From CAVQHY01 sp963712465 (GTDB lineage: Bacteria; Actinomycetota; Thermoleophilia; Gaiellales; Gaiellaceae): 64,000 bases of DNA. The DNA lies in the NCBI GenBank assembly GCA_963712465.1, contig CAVQHY010000005.1, forward strand, positions 248,001 through 312,000, written 5' to 3'. The notes below the pieces were generated by a model. The model made no database searches. It saw only the letters and a list, made by a program, of their open reading frames with translations, and was not told the DNA's origin. This document shows, piece by piece, positions 10,437 to 18,405 of the stretch (position 1 is the stretch's first letter; every line of letters begins with the position of its first letter). Position numbers and translations under genes: made by a program.

Positions 10437-12311
10437 GTGAAGGACGACGCGATCTTCGACGGGCTGAACGCCGAGCAGCGGCGGGCCGTCGAGACGGTCC
10501 GCGGACCCGTGTGCATCCTCGCGGGAGCCGGCTCGGGCAAGACGACGACGGTCACGCGGCGGATCGCGAACCAGGTCGCGTCGGGCGCGTTTCGCGCCTC
10601 CGAGATCCTCGCCGTCACGTTTACCGACAAGGCCGCGGGGGAGATGCGGTCGCGCCTCTCGGCGCTCGGCGTGCGCGGCGTCGCAGCGCGTACGTTCCAC
10701 TCCGCGGCGCTCGCGCAGCTCTCCTACTTCCGGCCGGGCGAGCGGAAGATCCTTCCGTCCAAGGTGCTGCTCCTGCGCGAGCTCGCGAACGGCCTGCCCG
10801 GCGCGTACCGCTTCCGGCCCGCGGCCGATCTCGCCACGGAGATCGAGTGGGCGCGAAACCGGCGCCTCACCGCGGCAACGTATCGAGCAGCGCTCGCAGG
10901 TCGCCGGCCCCCGCTGCCGCCGGATCTGATGGAGCGGGTCTTCCGTCGCTACGAGGAGCGGAAGGCGACGCTGGGGCTCGTCGACTTCGAGGATCTGCTC
11001 GAGGGTGCGATCCGACTCTTCGCCGAGGACGAGACCGCCGCCGTCGAGTTCCGCGACCGCTACCGCGCCTTCACGGTCGACGAGTACCAGGACGTGAACC
11101 TGCTGCAGCAGACGCTGCTCGAGCTCTGGCTCGGCGATCGCGAGGAGCTCTGCGTCGTCGGCGACGACCACCAGGCGATCTACGCGTTCACCGGGGCGAC
11201 GCCGCGCTACCTCCTCGACCTGCCCGCGCAGCTCCCGAGCACGGCCGTGTTCCGCCTCGAGGAGAACTACCGCTCGAGCCCGGAGATCCTCGCGCTGGCG
11301 AATCGGCTCGCGCCTCGGCTCGGCGGGTCCGACACGGTGCTCTCGCCGACCCGACCGGCCGGGACGGCGCCGTCGCTGCACGCCTTCGGCTCCCGCGAGG
11401 AGGAGGTCGGATTCGTCGTAGAGCGGACCCGTGCTCTGATCGCGGAGGGCGTCCCGCCCGCCGAGATCGCGGTGCTCTACCGGACGAACGCGCGCTCCGA
11501 GGACTTCGAGGAAGCGCTGAGCGACGCGGGGATTCCGTATCAGGTGCGCGGCGGCTCGTTCCTCGAGCGGCAGGGGCCGAGGCGGCTGGCTGCCGAGCTT
11601 GCCGGCTCGGAGTCGGTCACAGTGACCGTTGACGTCCGCCGCGCGGCCGAGCGGCTCGGCTGGCTCGAGCAGCCGCCCGACGGCCTGGGTGATGCCGAGC
11701 AAACGCGACAGGACGACCTGGCCCGGTTCGTCCGCCTCGCCACCGAGGCAGACGACGGGTCGACGAGCATGACCGGATTCCTCTCCGGCCTGCGGGAGCG
11801 TTTCGGGGCCGGCCGTGAGGATCGCGGCGTGCACCTGCTCACGTACCACCGGGCCAAGGGCCTCGAGTTCGAGGTCGTGTTCCTCCCGTTTCTCGAAGAA
11901 CGGGAGCTGCCCGGCCGGCAGGCTACGGAGGACGAGGCGCTCGCGGAGGAGCGGCGGCTTCTCTACGTCGGGATTACCCGCGCGAAGCGGCAACTCGTCC
12001 TCAGCCGGAGCCGAAGCGGCAAGCCGAGCCGGTTCCTGGCCGAGCTCGATCTGCGCTCCCCCCGGGTCGAGAACCTCGCGGATGAGGGTCGCGACGATCC
12101 GGCGTTCGCCCTGCTTCGCACCTGGCGACTCGAGCGGGCCCGAACGGACGGCGTGCCGCCGTACGTCGTCTTCCACGACCGGACGCTCGCCGAGATCGCT
12201 CGCCGCCGTCCGGAGAGCCCGGCCGAGCTCGCGTCGGTCTCGGGCGTCGGCCCGGCGAAGCTCGAACGCTACGCGGACGACGTGCTCGCGACGCTCGCGA
12301 GGGCTTCGTGA
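10437..12311 (+). CDS. UvrD/PcrA-family superfamily 1A DNA helicase with C-terminal HRDC domain
   Basis: A 624-residue 3'-5' helicase. Motif I is AGAGSGKTTT (about 29-38), motif Ia is VTFTDKAAGEM, motif II is VDEYQDVN, motif III is VVGDDHQAIYAFTGA, motif V/VI are YHRAKGLEFEVVFLP and RLLYVGITRAKRQL. Residues 550-620 form an HRDC domain ending SVSGVGPAKLERYADDVL. Actinobacterial UvrD2 also carries HRDC, so this is probably a UvrD2-type repair helicase, although the length is shorter than mycobacterial UvrD2 (about 700). The start is GTG at the end of a 200-nt gap; no strong ribosome binding site is seen. Confidence 0.9.
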   Translation: MKDDAIFDGLNAEQRRAVETVRGPVCILAGAGSGKTTTVTRRIANQVASGAFRASEILAVTFTDKAAGEMRSRLSALGVRGVAARTFHSAALAQLSYFRPGERKILPSKVLLLRELANGLPGAYRFRPAADLATEIEWARNRRLTAATYRAALAGRRPPLPPDLMERVFRRYEERKATLGLVDFEDLLEGAIRLFAEDETAAVEFRDRYRAFTVDEYQDVNLLQQTLLELWLGDREELCVVGDDHQAIYAFTGATPRYLLDLPAQLPSTAVFRLEENYRSSPEILALANRLAPRLGGSDTVLSPTRPAGTAPSLHAFGSREEEVGFVVERTRALIAEGVPPAEIAVLYRTNARSEDFEEALSDAGIPYQVRGGSFLERQGPRRLAAELAGSESVTVTVDVRRAAERLGWLEQPPDGLGDAEQTRQDDLARFVRLATEADDGSTSMTGFLSGLRERFGAGREDRGVHLLTYHRAKGLEFEVVFLPFLEERELPGRQATEDEALAEERRLLYVGITRAKRQLVLSRSRSGKPSRFLAELDLRSPRVENLADEGRDDPAFALLRTWRLERARTDGVPPYVVFHDRTLAEIARRRPESPAELASVSGVGPAKLERYADDVLATLARAS

Positions 12312-12538
12312 CTCGAAGTGCTCGACGGGATCGAGTGAAGGAGCGCGGTCAACCGCGGACGGGGGAGACGGTCAACTCCCTCCGAGGGGGGACGGCGAGG
12401 GTCGCCTCGTGCAGACTGAGGGCAGCAAGCGACATACCGGGCGGGCCCCGATGCGGCGGAGGCAGACCCGGGAACCATGCGGCAAGTGGCGACGGGGCAA
12501 GCGGCGGCCCCGTCGTCGCTTAACGCCTCGGCCGAGCC
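12312..12538. other. Structured intergenic stretch between two convergent genes
   Basis: 227 nt with no credible coding frame between the helicase and the YjbQ gene. It contains a hairpin (12437-12472, CCGGG paired with CCCGG) whose loop includes CCGATGCGGCGG, a sequence also seen in hairpins at 13224, 20961 and 21005, and then a clear terminator-like hairpin at 12490-12515. Many further G/C-rich inverted segments are present, so a folded transcript is plausible. I cannot assign it to a known RNA family. Confidence 0.45.
12490..12515 (+). terminator. Terminator-like hairpin between convergent genes
   Basis: A perfect 9-bp stem (CGACGGGGC / GCCCCGTCG) around an 8-nt loop, followed by TCGCTT. 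It lies between the helicase and YjbQ stops and could serve either strand. The T-tract is poor. Confidence 0.55.
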
Positions 12539-13045
12539 TCAGTCTCCGACGACCTGAACGATCCAGCGGCGGTCGCGCGAGCGGTCCAGCTCGATGAACA
12601 GGACCCGCTGCCAGGTGCCGAGGCAGAGCTCACCGTCCGAGACCGGGATCGACTCGCCCGCCGGTCCCATCAGCATCGACATGCAGTGCGAGTGACCGTT
12701 GCCGAAGTCCATGTCCTCGGGGCAGATGTTCTCGGTGCGGCGGTCCCAGTCGTCGTGCGCGTAGTACTTCTCGCTCGGCACGAGTCGCCGCACCAGCCTG
12801 ACGAAGTCCTCGAGGAAGCCCTGCTCGAACTCGTTGACGCGGACGCTGCAGGTGGTGTGCGGTGAATACACGCAGGCAATGCCGTTGGTGACTCCGCTGG
12901 CCTCGACCGCTTCCTTGACCTCGTCCGTGATGTCACGAATCTCGAGGCCGGCTCTCGTCCGCACGCGTTGCTCAGCCTGGAAGACCTTCACGTCGAGCTC
13001 CACCTCCACGGTTGCCGGTCTGACACGCTCTCGCCCCTCGCGCAC
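12539..13045 (-). CDS. YjbQ/UPF0047 family protein (secondary thiamine-phosphate synthase type)
   Basis: A 168-residue single-domain beta-sandwich protein. The family signatures SPHTTCSVRVNE (about 60-71) and GNGHSHCMSMLMGP (about 114-127) are both intact, including the conserved His and Cys residues, as is the closing GTWQRVLFIELDRSRDR block. Family members can show weak thiamine phosphate synthase activity, but the physiological role is unsettled. The first 12 residues are arginine-rich and the true start may be slightly inside. It has no obvious operon partners. Confidence 0.88.
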   Translation of the reverse strand: MREGRERVRPATVEVELDVKVFQAEQRVRTRAGLEIRDITDEVKEAVEASGVTNGIACVYSPHTTCSVRVNEFEQGFLEDFVRLVRRLVPSEKYYAHDDWDRRTENICPEDMDFGNGHSHCMSMLMGPAGESIPVSDGELCLGTWQRVLFIELDRSRDRRWIVQVVGD

Positions 13046-13356
13046 CGCGCCTATTCTTACGGCTCGAGCGGGGCTTGTCGATCCGCTGCGGGTACCGTAC
13101 CCGCCCTAGCGGTCGGAGTCGTCCGACAGATTCACGGAAAGAGCGGGAAGTGTTGACGGTCCATCCCCCGTTCGGGTGAGGCGGCTCGAGCGGGCGGCGG
13201 CAAGGCTGCTCGCGCCGGGTCCCGATGCGGCCGTCGGGACTCGTCTTCGGGATGGGGGACCCGGGCCGCTGCCGGACGGCTAACGCGGCGGCCCGCCCAT
13301 CCGCGGCCCGCCCACGGGGTCCGCGACCGCCCCCGGGTCGTCTGGGTTGCAAGGCA
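13046..13356. other. Non-coding stretch with a possible folded RNA
   Basis: 311 nt without a gene. From about 13150 to 13290 several complementary segments nest: CATCCC near 13161 with GGGATG near 13249, GCGGGCGGCGGC with GCTGCTCGCGC around 13190-13215, and GGGTCCCGA with TCGGGACTC at 13217-13242 enclosing TGCGGCCG. The last hairpin carries the GATGCGGC sequence found in other intergenic hairpins here. No known family is recognised and strand is not certain. Confidence 0.35.
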
Positions 13357-13396
13357 GGCCCCGTAGCTCAGCGGTCAGAGCAGCGGACTGATAATC
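13357..13396 (+). pseudogene. 5' half of a tRNA (tRNA relic)
   Basis: Forty nucleotides match the 5' half of the intact tRNA at 15267-15339 (acceptor 5' strand, D arm, 5' anticodon stem and loop) with about three differences, one of which changes the anticodon position from CAT to GAT. After ATAATC the sequence diverges: no 3' anticodon strand, T arm or 3' acceptor follows. It cannot fold as a tRNA and is a relic of duplication, insertion or recombination at a tRNA. Confidence 0.8.
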
Positions 13397-13503
13397 GAGG
13401 AAGCGACCCTCGTGTCCATCCCGAAGCCGGCGTTTGCCCTACAAGCGGCAGGGTTCGTTGGTTTCACCTAATTACATCGACTTGCGGTCTGCGGAGACAA
13501 GCC

Positions 13504-13525
13504 CGTACACGCGGCGTACACGCGG
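13504..13525. repeat. Tandem 11-bp repeat (two copies)
   Basis: CGTACACGCGG occurs twice in immediate tandem, 108 nt after the tRNA half and just before the stop of the small gene on the other strand. Its role is unknown; the position next to a broken tRNA makes a recombination scar possible. Confidence 0.6.
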
Positions 13526-13532
13526 AACCCCG

Positions 13533-13826
13533 TCAGGGCTCGTTGTCCCCGGCCGTCTCTGTGGGCGGCGGGGCGTCGTCAGGAGCTGTGGCCCGGAGGA
13601 GCCGGACTAGTGATCTGTCGGGAGCTTCCGCTTCGGACTCTGCGGGGCCTTCGGTCTCGTCGGTCTTGAAGCGGATGATGTCGTCCGCGCGAACGAATGA
13701 CCCGTCTACAGTTTCAAGCCACCGGGTCTGTTCCTGCCACGGTGGCTTTGTGGCTCCCTCGATGGCTGAGCTCGCAAGCTCGTACGTCTCGCCGTCGCGT
13801 GTGGTCACGACTACGTGTAGCGCCAT
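13533..13826 (-). CDS. Small hypothetical protein
   Basis: A 97-residue protein. The first 55 residues look like a small beta domain (MALHVVVTTRDGETYELASS, then GSFVRADDIIRFKTDE) and the remainder is an acidic, proline-rich tail. I recognise no family. It is the only credible gene between the two tRNA sequences and lies in the gene-poor island. No ribosome binding site is visible, so translation is uncertain. Confidence 0.5.
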   Translation of the reverse strand: MALHVVVTTRDGETYELASSAIEGATKPPWQEQTRWLETVDGSFVRADDIIRFKTDETEGPAESEAEAPDRSLVRLLRATAPDDAPPPTETAGDNEP

Positions 13827-13968
13827 CGCGCCAGCAAGTTACAGGTCTCACTTCTTCACGGCAAGACTTGCTCGTCCCGCGAGCACCCAACGTCTACCAA
13901 TGAGACGCTCTTGTGCCGGGTCTGGTCGAGAGCCCCCTACCGCGCAAAGGCTAGTTGGCCGAGTACGC

Positions 13969-14048
13969 GAACGAACAGGTCGATCACGTCGCCGACGAGG
14001 GAGGGCTGGCCGTCGTCTCGGGTGTCGCGGACGGTGTAGAGGAAGCGG
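13969..14048 (-). pseudogene. Relic of a small protein family, N-terminal part (copy 1)
   Basis: Read on the minus strand this encodes RFLYTVRDTRDDGQPSLVG followed by DVIDLFVR, then loses similarity. The second block is shared with the relics at 14409-14551 and 46021-46170. The frame does not continue into the C-terminal part of the family, so the copy is truncated. Function unknown. Confidence 0.6.
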
Positions 14049-14408
14049 CCCCGCCGGAGGGGTCGGGGAGATGCCGGCGCACCCCCGGTCGGGCCACAGG
14101 GGGCCGCTCCGCGCGTGATTCGCAGATCGGGCGGCTTCGGTTCACCATGGCACGAACTGGCCGAATGGCTAGGTCACACGGCGGGTTTCGAGGCGTAGGG
14201 TTGGCGCGCGGCGGCGACCCTGCGCACAGCGCCTCCGCTGAGAGTGGTACGTGCCAGCGCGGGGCCAGGGACGCCGGCTCGGATACGCGGCCATACCGAG
14301 CCTTCCAAACGGGAGCGCCCCGACCCCGCGTTGCCGATTCTCGTCCGATTCGTTACGGACAGCAAACTGGCTGCACTCGACGGCCGACCCGAACGCGACG
14401 GGCTACGC

Positions 14409-14551
14409 CTGGTTCACCGAGTAGCCGACCTCGACCTCGACCACCTCGAGCACCCAGCGTCCTCGGGCTCGTCCCGATCCCAGTTGGCGACCATCGCCTC
14501 GGCATCCGCCCGGCGCACGAACAGGTCGATCACGTCGCCGACGAGGGACGG
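14409..14551 (-). pseudogene. Relic of a small protein family, C-terminal part (copy 2)
   Basis: The minus strand reads PSLVGDVIDLFVRRADAEAM, then VANWDRDEPEDAG, and after a missing base resumes in another frame as VLEVVEVEVGYSVNQA-stop. The single-base loss lies at about 14455 (GGGTGC where copy 3 has GGGGTGC). The sequence is clearly related to the copy at 46021-46170. Upstream of PSLVG the family N-terminus is absent. Confidence 0.65.
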
Positions 14552-14589
14552 CGCCCCGCCACGCGCAGGTAAATCTCGCTACCGCCCGC

Positions 14590-15081
14590 GAGTCGGCCGG
14601 TCACCTCTCACCGGCCCTCGTTGAGGCGGCCGCCATCCTGCGAGTCGATCCGCGTGACCAGAGCGCCCGTCACGCTCTCGACGAGACTGTCCTCACGACT
14701 CTCGTTCACCTGCTCTGGATCGCTGCAACCGTCCTCTTCTTGATCGGGATCTTTCTCGAGGCCGAGTAAATGCCGCTGCTGATCATCCTCGCCATCCGCG
14801 TTTTTCGCGCCCTCGTCGCGACACTTCGCCTGCTCGGTGATATGACCCTTCTCCGAACCCTCCCCTGACCGTATATCCGCCGCCTACCCGTTCGAAACGC
14901 CTGGATTGCCGTCGTCACTCTCAGCCTCCTCGGCACGCTTGTCGCTTGCATCGCACTACCGGTCGCCGTCGACCATGACGCTCGTCACGCCGTCTTCATG
15001 AGCGGGCTCGGCATCGCCGGCGTTGGGCTCGCGAGCTCCGGAGTCCGCCTGTTCCTCGAGCGGCAGCGCGTTCGCCGCTAG
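14590..15081 (+). other. Stretch with short hydrophobic reading frames lacking starts
   Basis: Forward frames here encode hydrophobic pieces such as LVHLLWIAATVLFLIGIFLE (stop at 14767-14769), a 32-residue piece beginning MPLLIILAIRVFRAL at 14770, and a segment ending GVRLFLERQRVRR-stop at 15081. None has a convincing start with a ribosome binding site. They look like remains of one or more small membrane proteins. The rest of 13827-15266 holds no gene apart from the two relics. Confidence 0.3.
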
Positions 15082-15266
15082 TGGAAACCCTTCCGGTGAG
15101 CCCGCCGCGAACCCGGTCAGCCTCACCAGCTAGCCATTCGTCCCGAGCTCATCGTAGGCTTACGAGCGACGAGTATCGCGGTCCTGTACGCGCCCGGTAC
15201 GCGCAAGGAAGTTGGAAACGAGAAGCAAGGTACGAACATTCGCATTTGCAGGCAGTTTGACAGCAT

Positions 15267-15339
15267 GGGCCCGTAGCTCAGCGGTCAGAGCAGCGGACTC
15301 ATAATCCGTCGGTCCCTGGTTCGAATCCAGGCGGGCCCA
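15267..15339 (+). tRNA. tRNA with CAT anticodon (Met, or Ile2)
   Basis: A complete 73-nt cloverleaf. Acceptor strands GGGCCCG and CGGGCCC pair, the D arm is GCTCAGCGGTCAGAGC, the anticodon stem GCGGA/TCCGT encloses CTCATAA, and the T arm has GGTTCGAATCC. CAT can be elongator Met or the lysidine-modified Ile2; the sequence alone does not decide. The first pair is G-C, so it is not an initiator with an unpaired position 1. No CCA is encoded. Confidence 0.93.
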
Positions 15340-15531
15340 ATGAGAAAGGCGTTGAACAACCTCGGCTTCTGTCGAAGAGGGTGAGTCTCGCGAAGGGGTG
15401 GCGGCAACGCGACCACCGAGAATGACCATGCGAAAGGCCGGCGGGCACTGCACCGGGGGACGATCCGGAGGATCAGCCGGCGCTACTGCTCGAACGACGG
15501 CGAGGATGTCATCGCTCCACCTAGAGAGCGC

Positions 15532-15948
15532 TTACATCCAACCCAGCTGCTTCAGGCTGATCCCATCGTTCCAGATCTTGGTCATGTGACGGATTCGGTC
15601 GCCGTCGAAGTCCATGACGTAGACGTAGTCGGCCTCCACCTTCTGACCCGTCGGCGGCACCGGTCCGCCCTCGCCGGTGTGCGTCCCCCGGAATACGCCA
15701 TAGGCGGCCACGTTGTGTCGCGCATCGTCGACCGCGAACGAGCGGACCTCGTAGCGGCCGTCTGGCACCGGCGTCAAGAGACCCTTCATCCACTCCGTGT
15801 AGCCCTCGACTGTGTTGACGCCCTCCAGCGCTTGGGTCTGAGACGAGAAGGTCGCGCCCGCGTGGCAGTACCGTTGGCACGCGTCCCAACCCTTGCCTGT
15901 TTCGCAGGCATCGAAGAACTGCTCGGCCGTGTCTCTGATCGAGCCCAT
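15532..15948 (-). CDS. SnoaL-like polyketide cyclase / NTF2-fold protein
   Basis: A 138-residue single-domain protein of the NTF2-like superfamily. The pattern FFDACETGKGWDACQRYCHA near the N-terminus, GVNTVEGYTEWMKGLL in the middle and DYVYVMDFDGDRIRHMTKIW at the end fits SnoaL-like and ketosteroid-isomerase-like folds. The ATG is preceded by GAGAGGAGCAG at a good distance, which decides against a longer in-frame start. Whether it is an enzyme cannot be told. It lies in the island between the CAT tRNA and a cupin gene. Confidence 0.8.
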   Translation of the reverse strand: MGSIRDTAEQFFDACETGKGWDACQRYCHAGATFSSQTQALEGVNTVEGYTEWMKGLLTPVPDGRYEVRSFAVDDARHNVAAYGVFRGTHTGEGGPVPPTGQKVEADYVYVMDFDGDRIRHMTKIWNDGISLKQLGWM

Positions 15949-16097
15949 CTCTGCTCCTCTCGCCGGTTCAAGCTCCCGTTCTCGTCGGGACGTCAGTCTA
16001 TAAAGGTTCTGAGCCAATACTCCGATCGGCCGAAGCGTTCGTGCGCGGAAACGGGGATTCGGTCGTTTCGGGTAGCCCCGTCACAACGACGATTCGT

Positions 16098-16433
16098 CTA
16101 GGAGTAGAACCAGATCTCCTTGAACTCCGGCGATGGGTGCCACGTCGTCACGGCCCCGTTCGGCATCGAGGCCATGTCGCCCACCTTCAGGTCGAGCGTC
16201 GGTCCGCCCTCGATCTCGATCCGCACAGATCCCGTAAGCACGATGATTGTTTCGCGCGCAGGCAGCTCATGCCTCTTGCCGTCAATGGTCGTGTCAGATC
16301 CGCGCTTCCACAGGCCTGCCATCGCCGTGCCATCCTCAAACAGCATGTGCGTGAAACCACCGACCTCGTCGTCCGGCTCGAACTCGTCGCTATCCACCCG
16401 CGATACGTAAATGCCACCGCCAAGATCCGCCAT
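16098..16433 (-). CDS. Cupin-domain protein
   Basis: A 111-residue small beta-barrel protein. GGFTHMLFEDGTAMAGLWKR and the later ETIIVLTGSVRIEIEGG and LDLKVGDMASMPNGAVTTWH blocks follow the two cupin motifs, but the first motif is degenerate, with few histidines, so metal binding is doubtful. The function is probably ligand binding or a small oxidoreductase-type activity; unassigned. It points the same way as the SnoaL-like gene 149 nt downstream. Confidence 0.75.
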   Translation of the reverse strand: MADLGGGIYVSRVDSDEFEPDDEVGGFTHMLFEDGTAMAGLWKRGSDTTIDGKRHELPARETIIVLTGSVRIEIEGGPTLDLKVGDMASMPNGAVTTWHPSPEFKEIWFYS

Positions 16434-16576
16434 CAGGCCTCACTTTCCTCTGGTGTCTCACCTCCCGAAGCAACCACTGATGATAAGGAGCCGCGCGCGC
16501 CCATCTCTCGGCGGCGAACGGCCCCTCCATCGGCCCCTACTTGTGCTTCGCCACCCGGAGCGCGAGAATTCCCACC

Positions 16577-16690
16577 ATGCCCAAACACCGTGGCGGCGGC
16601 GGCGCGTTCGCCAAGGGCGCGTTGATCGCGGCACCGGCGGCGGTCTTCACCTGGTGGCGCTTGCGCACGCGCCGCAGGCGCGCCGCCTAG
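16577..16690 (+). CDS. Possible 37-residue basic peptide
   Basis: An ATG frame encoding MPKHRGGGGAFAKGALIAAP and then AVFTWWRLRTRRRRAA. It has a short hydrophobic middle and a strongly basic end, which would suit a small membrane-associated peptide. No clear ribosome binding site is present and the stop overlaps the end of the convergent L,D-transpeptidase gene by 4 nt. It could be chance. Confidence 0.3.
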   Translation: MPKHRGGGGAFAKGALIAAPAAVFTWWRLRTRRRRAA

Positions 16691-18274
16691 CGAATCCAGA
16701 CCGGGGTCCCGTACCCGGCGAACGCGTACAGGATCGGCGCCTCGACGCCGGGGACGCGCACGCAGCCGTGCGAGGCGGGGTACGCGGGGACGCTCGAGTA
16801 TTCGTGCATCGCGAAGCCGCCGGAGAAGTAGCTGGCGTAGGGCATCCACGTCGAGAACGGGATCGACCAGGAGAGCGTCTCCTTGCGGTAGATGCGAAAC
16901 TGACCGCGTGGGGTGCGCCCGTAGGCGCCGGTGGAGACGTGAACCGCGCGCACGACCCGGCCTCCGCGCACCATCAGCAACACCTGTCGCGAAAGGTCGA
17001 TCTCGACGCCGTCGCGCATCCCGCCCCAGGGTCGGGGCAGCTGCGCGCGGTCGAGCTCCCGCCACACGCGCGGGCCCGCAGCTCCGTCGCGCGGCACTCC
17101 CTGCCAGCCCTGGAACGCGACGACCGCGTGCCAGGTGCGGTCGTCATAGCGTCCGGTCGCTGACCCGGGCGGGAGGTAGCGCAGACGCACGAGCGACTCC
17201 TGGAGCGCTCGCACGACCGGGCCGCGGGCGCCGAGCCTGAGCGTGGGCGCCGCCGGAACGACCAGCTTGAACGGTGCACTCTCCAGGGCGACCGACCCGC
17301 GCGTCGCGCTCACACAACCGCCGGGGGCGATCGGCGAGGCGCAGCCGGTGTCCGTGACGTCCTCCTCCGGAAGCGTCGCCGACGCGCGAAAGAACGTCGT
17401 CGTGGCAAGCGGGCGAACGAGCCGGAAGCGCCCGCGCGAGTCTGTCTGCGCGATCCCGGTTCGGGAGAGCCCCCAGCGCTTCTTGCCCGACCAGAGGGTG
17501 AGCGCGACGTCGCGGACAGGGCTCCCGGCGAGCGTCGCCTTGCCCTTCACCACCCCGGAGCGCGCCAGGAACTCGTACCTGCCCTCGAGGACGATCTGCG
17601 CCGGGAGCCCGACGGGCGAGCGGCTCTCGGCGGTGGCGTCGGCGCTCGGGAAAGCGGGGTCTCCGGTCGCAGGTGTCAGGAGCGCCCGCCAGAGGTACGT
17701 GCCCCGCTGGGCCGGGTTTCGGAACACCCGGTCGAGCTCGAGGCTCAGGCCGAGCAGGCGCGGCTGCGCGGGCGGGCAGGCGACGATGCGAACCGCGCCC
17801 AGCGCCCTTTCGGACTCATCCACGACAGGATCGACGAAGAGCGGGATCGTCTGGTCGAGGCCGTCTCCCGTGAGCTGTACGAGCCACACGGCGAGATGGG
17901 TTCCCGGCGCGCACGCGTCCGCGGTGAAGGCGGCCGGGTCTCCGGCGACGACGGAGCCGTTGGCCCGGCCAACCGTGCCCGCCGCGTCGAGGGACGCGTC
18001 GAGGACGCTTCCGATCACGGTTCCCGGGGCTCGGCCCACCCGCGTTCCGTAGCCGGCCGGCACGTAGACGGCGACCCTCGCCGTCGCCGGATCCGGCTGT
18101 GGCGCAAGGCGAAGTTCGAATCTGCGTGCTGCCCTGCGCGCGGAGCTGCCCGCTCGATCCGCTGACCACGAGCCTGGACACGTCGCCCGCGGCCGCCGGC
18201 GACGCTGCCAGCGCAGCCACGGCGGCCAGAGCCGTTGCTGCTGCGAGGCGCGTGTTGCCGATCCTGCCACCCAT
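16687..18274 (-). CDS. Secreted L,D-transpeptidase (YkuD) with peptidoglycan-binding domain; apparent frameshift
   Basis: The protein would cross-link peptidoglycan outside the cell. From the ATG at 18274 there is a good signal peptide (GNTRLAAATALAAVAALAAS, cut after AAA). The remaining roughly 480 residues are in another frame: an immunoglobulin-like or unknown region, a PG_binding_1 domain near residues 345-405 (GARGPVVRALQESLVRLRYL) and a C-terminal YkuD domain with the catalytic SHGCVRVPG. The two frames meet at about 18115-18135, where one extra base separates LRAQGST from RRFELRLAP. The frame of the catalytic part extends to 18285 but its own N-terminus is not a signal peptide. So this is either a sequencing error or an inactivated gene. 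Confidence 0.82.
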
Positions 18275-18405
18275 ACCCGCAACATAGTTGACCGCGAAAC
18301 CGGGAGATCCTGCTCGAGCGGAAGGCCGAGTCGGGTACGCGCGACGCGGCCGACGGGGCCGATCGGGACGCCGTCACGCTACGCTTGAGCTGAGGAGGTA
18401 GCAGC

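Noticed and set aside
10290..12176. A 628-residue frame opposite the UvrD-family helicase
   Set aside because: Antisense shadow with charged low-complexity sequence; the helicase motifs on the plus strand are complete.
12312..12538. Possible signal-recognition particle RNA, cobalamin or c-di-GMP riboswitch
   Set aside because: The conserved cores of those RNAs (for example GGAAGGAAGCAG or the B12 box) were not found. Only generic hairpins are visible.
13357..13396. A functional tRNA-Ile (GAT)
   Set aside because: Only the 5' half is present. No 3' anticodon strand, T arm or 3' acceptor can pair.
14706..14951. Basic 81-residue frame in the gene-poor island
   Set aside because: Arg/Ser-rich composition, no ribosome binding site and no family resemblance.
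13397..15266. CRISPR array or phage integrase
   Set aside because: No regularly spaced repeats, no cas genes and no integrase or recombinase frame were found here or elsewhere in the window.
15160..15453. A 97-residue frame antisense to the CAT tRNA
   Set aside because: It contains the typical artefact ARLDSNQGPTDYESAAL produced by reading a tRNA gene backwards. The tRNA is a complete cloverleaf.
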